DNA of 64,000 bases from JAPLST01 sp964397565. Lineage in GTDB: Bacteria > Auribacterota > UBA3054 > JAPLST01. The notes below the pieces were generated by a model. The model was not told where the DNA came from and did not search any database. It saw only the letters and a program-made list of their open reading frames with translations. Positions 46,401-52,856 of the stretch are shown in pieces. The translations under genes were made by a program, and so were the position numbers. Positions within the stretch are counted from its first letter, which is position 1. Every line of letters starts with the position of its first letter. Where the stretch lies: the NCBI GenBank assembly GCA_964397565.1, contig CAYNJC010000011.1:1-64000 (forward strand), written 5' to 3'.

Positions 46401-47111
46401 GGCGCGTACGCCTGGTTTGTCGCGGGTCTGCCCCAGAGCTATTCCAACACGCACCTGCGCCTCACCATTCGCGACCAGGCCGGCAACACCGCTTCCATCA
46501 CCAGCCCGACCCTGACCTTGATTGATCAAGGCAACGTGCAGACCTCCGCCTGGCGCTATGTCACGGTCTATCGCTTCGACGATTCGTCGCTGGCGGGCTT
46601 CCGCAACGGCAGCCGCGCGGCGGTCAGTTGGGAAACCAATGCGCCGTTCGCCGGTGCAGGCTGCCTGCGCGCCACGCTGGTCAACAGCGGCGTCTGGGTC
46701 AGTTCAACCTACAAGCCCGACGTCAGCCCGGACGCCAATTGGCGCCAAGCCACGCGCTTGCGCCTCAAAGCAAAGTTCCCTGCCGCGCCGGGTTTCCCCG
46801 GCCTCAGCCGGTTGGACATGATCTGGCTGTTCTGGACCAACAACGTCGAGCATCGCCAGACGCTGACGCTCGACAACACGTGGCGCGAGTACGAATTCAC
46901 GCTCAACTCAAATTTCTTCCGCACACCGCCAGTGACCATGACGTTGATCCTGCAGCCGTTTGGCGCCCAACTCAAGATCGGCGACACCTTCTGCCTGGAC
47001 GAGATCGAGGTTTACACCTGGGACGAGGTCGTGCCGGAACCGGCGACGTTGGCCGCGCTGGCGGCCGGCGCAGTCGGCATCGCCACGCGAAGACGCGCGC
47101 TCACGCGGTAA
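43452..47111 (+). CDS. Giant PHP-type (CehA/McbA-like) PEP-CTERM protein, duplicate B
   Basis: A 1219-residue exported protein. I choose the ATG at 43452 because AGGAG precedes it and it opens a signal region ending VRVVLALLALAAGVRGA; the upstream open frame overlaps the promoter. From its first mature residues (DIYLNINVVNAGSGAPMPAV) it closely follows duplicate A without the N-terminal sandwich. The putative metal site GWWAGGDHNHLGRGG lies near residue 150, with GFGENDTFYS near 400. Jelly-roll (YVTVYRFDDSSLAGFRNG) and Ig-like regions follow. The PEP-CTERM tail is VPEPATLAALAAGAVGIATR. Its stop codon is one base from the stop of the convergent gene. Confidence 0.82.
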   Translation: MNCWGRHAAAVLARCCARSLASPTPVRRVRVVLALLALAAGVRGADIYLNINVVNAGSGAPMPAVLEMHYHNASGGPLPNSRSGWTDPLGVFAFGPTWRQSIGAAPTNVYILAWHGDEFEYTNTTVFVPAAGTNITITLTPRVDMTALGWWAGGDHNHLGRGGESFWKHNGGLLSMEYMATLLSAMGYDWWQCGGWRFENAGDPLSTNTTVTSTNYLTDPGMRGACNNFNTNYPYALYLWYNNEHAKGRYGHLWSVGKSTAPNNDYPHPNTYPTKSGYGDGYIHNWWGYYDDQADKWQAYLGEAPQNWYWPEYADSASLELPPYHEIVWAMNNAHVYSIWAHLTATSPAMFTKHLPFDLLTGVKIGGVAMLGADETTSFQMCLNLYNRGYQFAGFGENDTFYSSSPLSRNYTFIYCPMVTKTNFDLNVVIDWGCRSNKTISSSGALAILDADNGAITIGDTLAADGANHTLRIRAWANPKPGDVLANVSLYRNGSVLQSWTPNKTSFETNLVVAETARAFYLVKVNDNVATRKCITSPIYFAPDPAHPLPPILKGNIAGGVYDYRGNVIGNAQVDLLYTGALYATTSASAAGHYSFSEVPVDCVLWFHNSAGLDERRCPILHDERINDYLLRTITGQFYYAGGGLGNVLDPNMFEVLSNMIRSCTVNLRSRNYVPLAKFDDTGWDGWTFGTSYQATLDTAKARQGNCVKLVRNTSTFWSSLLYQRNVTAMADWSNAVGLIIALNPASGWPGSSKIYLQFTWRVWQGATSNDFYRNTPFIQAGDRWHEYFMPLSSNLFFGDKVELSAAVLFTGASGATLYMDELRVITAKPASLAPTLLAPANNAFIATNRPLLTWTCDEPSATNFSIVIDDSAPVAVGTAMQFQPTAPLAESPHTWFVIAGSSSASATSPVFTFTVDLTPPSPGSAAFTMPAGGEMWLEGTTHTPAWTITGIADAHLDSNNFSLAYFLNPGYAIIAPAFNGLTGAYAWFVAGLPQSYSNTHLRLTIRDQAGNTASITSPTLTLIDQGNVQTSAWRYVTVYRFDDSSLAGFRNGSRAAVSWETNAPFAGAGCLRATLVNSGVWVSSTYKPDVSPDANWRQATRLRLKAKFPAAPGFPGLSRLDMIWLFWTNNVEHRQTLTLDNTWREYEFTLNSNFFRTPPVTMTLILQPFGAQLKIGDTFCLDEIEVYTWDEVVPEPATLAALAAGAVGIATRRRALTR

Positions 47112-47112
47112 T

Positions 47113-48357
47113 TCATTCGACGCGGTAGTCTTGCCACGGGTCGTTGCCTTCGCGGAGCGCGGCGCACGCGCCGAGATAGCCGCCGGCGCTCCACGCCTGG
47201 CGGGTTCGGCCGCCCGGCCGGCCGCTGACGGCATGTAGCCATTCCGCAAAATCCGGCGCGGCATCCTCGCCCCGTGGCACGCACACCGCTTGTTCGAGCC
47301 CGCGCAGCACCCGTTGCGCCGCCTGCGGCCGGCCCAGCCGCTGCAGCGCGATCACCCACAATCCGCCGATGAACGGCCAACAGCCGCCATTGACGTATTG
47401 ATGCGGCCGGCCCAACCCGAAATTGTGATACATGTCCATCCAGTCCGGGCCACCGGGATACGCCACCGGATCCACCGCGCGGCAGGGAAAGGGCAGATCA
47501 ATGCCGACCATCTCGCCGTAGTCGAGTATTTCCGCAGCGAAGCTTTCATCCGCAATGCCGGACAGGACGGCCAAGACGTTGCCGAGCGTGTCGAAATAAT
47601 GACCGCAGGCGCGATAGTCCACCCACGGCAGGTAATGCGGCAGATTCATGAACGTGCCGACGTGGGTGAGTTTCTCGGCCGCCCAAAATTGCAGGCCGTG
47701 CGCAAAAGCCCAGGCGCGGTCCTGATCAACGCAATCCAGCCGGGCGCGGAAACGGATATTGATGCGTTCCTTGAGCGCGGCAGCGTGGGCGGCGAAGGGC
47801 TGGGCGTCATAGCCAAGTTTGGTCGCGAGGCGGGCCATGGCGCGGTTGCAGATGGCCAGGACAACGCAGAGATAGAGCGTCGTGCCGCGATTCGAGTAGA
47901 AGTCGCTCCAGTCAACGGCGCCGGGGATTTCGGGCAGGCCGTCGTTGTTGATATCAAGACCGGCAACCCAGCCAAAGCTTCTGACTAGTTGCGGCCAGAA
48001 CGGTTTGATTTTCGCACCGAAGACAGGCTCGAGAGTGGCCAGCCGGTCGAGGGTAAGCGCAGCAAACAGCGATGCGTCGGCTGAACCATTGCACCACGAG
48101 TCACACGCGCCATTGTCGACATTGACGTTGTTGGGGATTAGGCCCGCCGGGTTCTGCGCGTTGAGCAGCGACACCTGGCTGTTGAACACGGTCTCAAGAA
48201 ATTCGCGCCCGACGGCCGTGCCCGCGCCCATGAAGGCAAAGGCAAGGTCGCGGCCCCATACCTGGCGATAGCCGCGTGCGCCGGCGCTGGCAGTCAAGCC
48301 GCGCGGCCCGGCACAGTCCTGCAACACGCGCAGCGCTGCCTGGAAGGTCGTCTGCAT
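47113..48357 (-). CDS. (alpha/alpha)6-barrel glycosidase, GH63/debranching-like
   Basis: A 414-residue cytosolic enzyme with no signal peptide, and a divergent paralogue of the protein at 23847-25199. Motifs include YRQVWGRDLAFAF near residue 31, AVDWSDFYSNRG near 165 (probable acidic active-site loop), NGGCWPFIGGLW near 325 and DFAEWLHAVSGRPGG then QAWSAGGYL at the end. GAGGAG lies eight bases before the ATG. It is the last gene of the five-gene minus-strand operon starting at 57424. It probably hydrolyses an alpha-linked oligosaccharide, but the specificity is not evident. Confidence 0.75.
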   Translation of the reverse strand: MQTTFQAALRVLQDCAGPRGLTASAGARGYRQVWGRDLAFAFMGAGTAVGREFLETVFNSQVSLLNAQNPAGLIPNNVNVDNGACDSWCNGSADASLFAALTLDRLATLEPVFGAKIKPFWPQLVRSFGWVAGLDINNDGLPEIPGAVDWSDFYSNRGTTLYLCVVLAICNRAMARLATKLGYDAQPFAAHAAALKERINIRFRARLDCVDQDRAWAFAHGLQFWAAEKLTHVGTFMNLPHYLPWVDYRACGHYFDTLGNVLAVLSGIADESFAAEILDYGEMVGIDLPFPCRAVDPVAYPGGPDWMDMYHNFGLGRPHQYVNGGCWPFIGGLWVIALQRLGRPQAAQRVLRGLEQAVCVPRGEDAAPDFAEWLHAVSGRPGGRTRQAWSAGGYLGACAALREGNDPWQDYRVE

Positions 48358-48385
48358 CAGTACTTCTCCTCAGGGTGTGAAATGA

Positions 48386-50602
48386 TCAGCGCGGCACGCG
48401 TACGCAGTGTGCTGGCGCGATGGTCGCGCGTGTGCCACAGATGTTTGCGGCCAACGCCGCGGTGCCGGTGTTGGTCACGGCCACGCTGGCGTGAGTGATG
48501 TCAACCAGCACGGGTGTGCCGTGCCAGACCAGCGGAAAGGCGAGCCGTTTCCACCGCTGCGGCAGATGCGGCGTGATCGTCAGTATATCGGACTGCATCG
48601 CACTCAGCACACCGGCGAAACCAAAAATGGTGGCCTGCCACGTGTTGCCGGCGGCGGCGATATGAATGCCTTCCTCCGCGTTACCTTTCTTGACATTCAA
48701 GTCCAGTTCCGCGCTGCGACGCCAAAACTCATAAGCCTGCGCCTCCAAACCGAGCCAGGCGGCAATGCTGCAATGCGTGCCGAAGGACAGCGATGAATCA
48801 TGGGTGGTCAACGGCAGATAGTAGTTCCAGGCGCGCAGCATTTCCTTGGCCGTGAATTCGTGCGGGAACAGCGCCATCAGCATGAGCACATCCGCCTGCT
48901 TCGTGCATTGGCTGCGAAACATGCGCTCCTGCGGCACCTGCCAGCAGAACATGATCCGCCGGTTTTTCCACAAGGCCTTGACGTTCGCCGCAGCCAGTCC
49001 CTCGAATTCCTCACATTGCAGCACCAGTGTGCCATCCTTCGCGCGGGGCATGGGCAGGGCGGCGGCGGTGCGCGCAAACGCGCGGCATTCGGCGGGCGGT
49101 GCGCCGGCAGCGCGGCCGACCGCGGCGGCCGCAGTAAGCGCGAAGGCGACGAGCCGGTTGGTGTAACTGTTATTGCTGGTCATCGGCGTGAACTCGTCCG
49201 GGCCCATCACGCCGAGCAAGTGCGGACGCGGGTCGCCGACGCGACGGTCAATCCGGCTGAGCCAGTAACGCGCAGTTTCGAGCAGCACCTGCGCGGCCGC
49301 GCCACGCAGGTAGCACGGCGTGTTGGTTGCGCGCGCATAATGCACCAAACCGTAGACGACATCGGCGGTGACATGCACCTGGTGATCCTTGAAGACCCAC
49401 GGGCCGCAGCATTCATCGCCCTGGTCGTCCGAGGTCCATGGATAACGTGCGCCGGCGTATTTGTACTGCGCGGCCACACGCTGCGCGCCGGGCAGGGCCT
49501 GGATGCGGAAGTCGGTCAGCGCGCGCGCGCTGTCCGGATCGGTGTACAGGTAAAACGGCAGCATGAACATTTCCGTGTCCCAGAAAAACAGACCCTGATA
49601 GAGCTCGCCGGCATAGCCCTTGGCACAGATGGCGACGCGGTCATCCCCACGCGGCAATGCGCGCAGCAAGTGATAGAGGTTCACGCGCAGGGCGCGCTGC
49701 GCCCGCGGGTCGCCCTCGATGACCACATCCGCGCGGCGCCAGCGGCGTTCCCACGCGGCGGTGTGCTCGGCCAGCAATCCATCGCCGGCCATGCGCGCCG
49801 CGTCCGCCAGGACGCGGGCGACCGTGCTGGGCGCGCGATCGCGGCTGGTGCAAACCGCCGTGCGTTTTTCAAGCGCGACCTCGGCGCCCGGCCGCAACCG
49901 CAGCGCGGTGCGCAGCCGCGTGCAGCGCTCGTCGTGTTCCACCTGCCATGGCACCGCCGGCGCGGCGAACACCGTGCGCATTGCAATGGTGTCGCCGCGA
50001 TTCGTGCGCACGACGCAATCAATGCCGTTGGCCGCATGCCGCGCCAGCGTCACCCGTTCAAACATGTCATGATTATTGGACGTGACGCGGGCGTCAATGC
50101 CACCGCGTACCGTGACGGTCACGGCGCGATTAGCCGACAGGAACAGCCGTTGCAGGCACAACGCGGGCCGCGCCGCGCTGACGAAGCGCTCGAAGCGCAG
50201 GCGCACGAGCGCGCCGGCGCGGGTATGCCAGACCAGCGTGCGCGTCAACACTGCACGGCGCAAATCAAGCGTGCGACAGTACTCGCTGATGTGACTGCGC
50301 CCCATGTCCAGGCGCTCGCCCTGCACGTTCAGGGCGAGTTCGAGGAAGAAGGGCAGGTTGACGATCTGCCGCCGCAATGACGGATGCGTGCCGAAAATGC
50401 CCGGCACGAACGTTCCCCATTTGACCTTCGCGGGCGGAGCGTCGCCCCCGCCGCTGGCGCGATCCTGCGGCGCGTCGGCCAGATGTTCCTCAAACGAGCC
50501 GCGCACGTGCAGCCGCTCGCTGCCCAGCGTGAACAGGCCTTCATAGGCCTTGGCGGTCGCCCTATCAAACGATGATTCAACGATGGACCAGGTGCTGTTC
50601 AT
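48386..50602 (-). CDS. GH65 family glycoside phosphorylase/hydrolase
   Basis: A 738-residue cytosolic enzyme of GH65, a family of inverting phosphorylases for maltose, trehalose, kojibiose and similar alpha-linked disaccharides. The (alpha/alpha)6 barrel motifs are clear: LFFWDTEMFMLPFYLY near residue 340, GVMGPDEFTPMTSNNSYTN near 466 with the general-acid Glu in PDEF, QCTKQADVLMLMALFP, and EEGIHIAAAGNTWQATIFGF, the last being part of the phosphate/anomer-binding region. Length fits the family. It sits four bases after the GH42-like gene. The linkage specificity cannot be assigned from motifs alone. Confidence 0.85.
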   Translation of the reverse strand: MNSTWSIVESSFDRATAKAYEGLFTLGSERLHVRGSFEEHLADAPQDRASGGGDAPPAKVKWGTFVPGIFGTHPSLRRQIVNLPFFLELALNVQGERLDMGRSHISEYCRTLDLRRAVLTRTLVWHTRAGALVRLRFERFVSAARPALCLQRLFLSANRAVTVTVRGGIDARVTSNNHDMFERVTLARHAANGIDCVVRTNRGDTIAMRTVFAAPAVPWQVEHDERCTRLRTALRLRPGAEVALEKRTAVCTSRDRAPSTVARVLADAARMAGDGLLAEHTAAWERRWRRADVVIEGDPRAQRALRVNLYHLLRALPRGDDRVAICAKGYAGELYQGLFFWDTEMFMLPFYLYTDPDSARALTDFRIQALPGAQRVAAQYKYAGARYPWTSDDQGDECCGPWVFKDHQVHVTADVVYGLVHYARATNTPCYLRGAAAQVLLETARYWLSRIDRRVGDPRPHLLGVMGPDEFTPMTSNNSYTNRLVAFALTAAAAVGRAAGAPPAECRAFARTAAALPMPRAKDGTLVLQCEEFEGLAAANVKALWKNRRIMFCWQVPQERMFRSQCTKQADVLMLMALFPHEFTAKEMLRAWNYYLPLTTHDSSLSFGTHCSIAAWLGLEAQAYEFWRRSAELDLNVKKGNAEEGIHIAAAGNTWQATIFGFAGVLSAMQSDILTITPHLPQRWKRLAFPLVWHGTPVLVDITHASVAVTNTGTAALAANICGTRATIAPAHCVRVPR

Positions 50603-50606
50603 GGCG

Positions 50607-52835
50607 TCACTGCAGTTCGAGGATATGGGTCTGGTACTTGTCTGATGCCAAGGTGATTTGGCGCGTGCCCGTGCCGAGCACGGCGCCGCTGAACGCGTCC
50701 ACCACCGTGCGCGGCTGTGGCAATGTCAGGATGCGCGGCCCGGACGTAGTGGCGTGGAGTGCGACGAAGGATTCATTGGCATAAACCACATCGTCCTGAT
50801 CGGAATAAATGTGAACGCCCGCCTGGCGCGCCAGCATGCGCAGGACGCCGCACGGCACGGCCGGGGCCATGGAGAAGACCGATGTCCAACCCGGCTGCTG
50901 CTTGAGCGCGAAGCCCACATCACCGCTGCGGGTGACGCCCAATCGCTGCGCCGCGGCGTCCGTGACGACCAACTGCGGCGAGAAGAAGTGCTTGTCGCGC
51001 GGCGCGTTGGTGATGACCACCGCATCGGCCACACAGCCCAGACGCAGATCGTGATCGGGATCGTAGCCGTACTCGGTATGCCAGAGATGGCGCGGAACCA
51101 CCGCGTGCTCCAGCAGCGTGACCAGCGCCGGCACTGCGTCGTGGCGCGCTTCGACGCGCATGCTGATCAGGTTGGCCGTGTGGGCCGGATCGGCGTCGCC
51201 ATCGCGGATGAAGCCAGGCCAGACGGTCCACAGCACGGTGGCGCCATTGCGCGCCAGGCGTTGGTGAATCGCCGCGACCTGAGCGGCGTCCATCACCACG
51301 GGGCTGAGAAACAGATAAAAGCGATAGTCCGGCACGGGCAGCGCGCAGATGTCTGACAGCAGGTACGCGTCGTAGGGTGCGCCGACATAGCCGAGTTCAA
51401 AGAGGACTTGATACAGAAACACCGGGCTCAGCAAAGGCGAGTTCTCGGCGAGGTAGTGGAAGAGGCGGTCATCCACGACCACCGCGATGTCGACGCGCCG
51501 CGCCGCGGGACGCGTGCAGCAGCGCGCGTCAATCGCATGCGCCTGGCGGACAAACGTCTGGAGCGCCGGATCGCAATACCAGCCACCCCCCAAGTCCATG
51601 AACCACATGGCGTGGCCGTTGATGAAGTTGCACGCCCAGTCGCGCCTGAGCAATTGAACGCTTTCGCCGGGCGTGGTGGCCAGCACCGCGGCAGTGGCTT
51701 TGCGAAATTTGCCCGCCAGATGCGTGGAGGTGTCGATCTCGTCAAGGTACACCTTGCCATGCGCCGTGACCGTCGCCGCGGGTACCTGGGTGCCATGCAC
51801 GCCGCCGAGCATGCGATTGTCATAGTGACTGGGAGCGATGATGAAATCAACGTCGGCGCTGCCCAGCACGCGCTGCATCCGGCCTTGCGCGCGGCGGACG
51901 GAATACGCGCCGGTGACGGTGAAGGTGTAGCCGTAGAACGTGCCGATGACCTTGTGCCGCTGCGTGCCGCGCTTGGCCGCGGCGGTCCAGGCCAGCAGCG
52001 TGTCTGCCAGCGCATCCGAGAGGCATTCGCCATAGTCAATCACCCGGCGTCCGTGCGACGGCAGCCGCACGGACAGCGTGCCCGTGTCGCAGCGTTCGGC
52101 GCAGGAGGGCACGCACGCGGAGGCACGCGTGACGTCGGCGCACGCCCAGGCCTGTCGCAGCGCCGCATCAGTGCCGTACTTTTGTGTCAGCCAGGCGCGG
52201 AAGTAGTGCAGCATCGCCGGCGAGTAGTCGCCGGTGTAGGCCGGATCGGAATAATAGCACGACCACATGAACCATTCGCCGCAGGGCCCGCCACCGATGA
52301 CATAGCCGAAAATGCGGTCGCCGTAGTTCTCCTCGACATGGCGCGTCCAGCGCTCGATCGCCTCGGCGGCATGCCGGCGATACAGCGCGGAAGCCATTGA
52401 ATGCGGCTTGTAGGCCGGCCAGTCGAGGCATGTGCCCGCTTCGCCCTGCTCGCATTCATCGGGATGGGCATCGCCCCACCCGTCTTCGCGAAGTGTGGCG
52501 TCCCATCCCGTCGGCAGGCGTTGTTTGAGCAGCGTGGTCAAAGATGGATCCGCAATGCGGTTGTAACAATAACCGGGCCAGGCACGCAGGATGAGCAGCG
52601 CCTTGGGATTGCAGGCCAGATGGCGTTCGATGTAGCAATCGGTGTTGTGATAGTTGTAGGTATCGTCGCCGACCCAGCCGAGCGGCGTGAACGGATGCGT
52701 GTCCCAAATGGTGACGCCCGTCGGCACCATGTCCGCGATGCAGCAGACGTTGGGCGACACGAACGTCATCGGCACCGGCGCATCATTGAGAAAGAAGCGC
52801 GGCTGGCCGTTCGCGCGTTTGACGTGGGTGTGCAT
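50607..52835 (-). CDS. GH42-like glycoside hydrolase
   Basis: A 742-residue cytosolic protein. The ATG at 52835 is preferred to the TTG at 52853. The N-terminal half is TIM-barrel-like: FGYVIGGGPCGEWFMWS near residue 182 is a plausible acid/base Glu position, and KVYLDEIDTSTHL near 363 a plausible nucleophile Glu. Residues about 430-560 (VDIAVVVDDRLFHYLAENSP; ATVLWTVWPGFIRDG) resemble the flavodoxin-like trimerisation domain of GH42 beta-galactosidases, followed by a small beta-domain. Overall similarity to classical GH42 is weak, so it may belong to a related family. It lies between a GH9 lipoprotein and a GH65 enzyme. Confidence 0.6.
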   Translation of the reverse strand: MHTHVKRANGQPRFFLNDAPVPMTFVSPNVCCIADMVPTGVTIWDTHPFTPLGWVGDDTYNYHNTDCYIERHLACNPKALLILRAWPGYCYNRIADPSLTTLLKQRLPTGWDATLREDGWGDAHPDECEQGEAGTCLDWPAYKPHSMASALYRRHAAEAIERWTRHVEENYGDRIFGYVIGGGPCGEWFMWSCYYSDPAYTGDYSPAMLHYFRAWLTQKYGTDAALRQAWACADVTRASACVPSCAERCDTGTLSVRLPSHGRRVIDYGECLSDALADTLLAWTAAAKRGTQRHKVIGTFYGYTFTVTGAYSVRRAQGRMQRVLGSADVDFIIAPSHYDNRMLGGVHGTQVPAATVTAHGKVYLDEIDTSTHLAGKFRKATAAVLATTPGESVQLLRRDWACNFINGHAMWFMDLGGGWYCDPALQTFVRQAHAIDARCCTRPAARRVDIAVVVDDRLFHYLAENSPLLSPVFLYQVLFELGYVGAPYDAYLLSDICALPVPDYRFYLFLSPVVMDAAQVAAIHQRLARNGATVLWTVWPGFIRDGDADPAHTANLISMRVEARHDAVPALVTLLEHAVVPRHLWHTEYGYDPDHDLRLGCVADAVVITNAPRDKHFFSPQLVVTDAAAQRLGVTRSGDVGFALKQQPGWTSVFSMAPAVPCGVLRMLARQAGVHIYSDQDDVVYANESFVALHATTSGPRILTLPQPRTVVDAFSGAVLGTGTRQITLASDKYQTHILELQ

Positions 52836-52856
52836 GAAGCTGGTCGAGTGCAAAGG

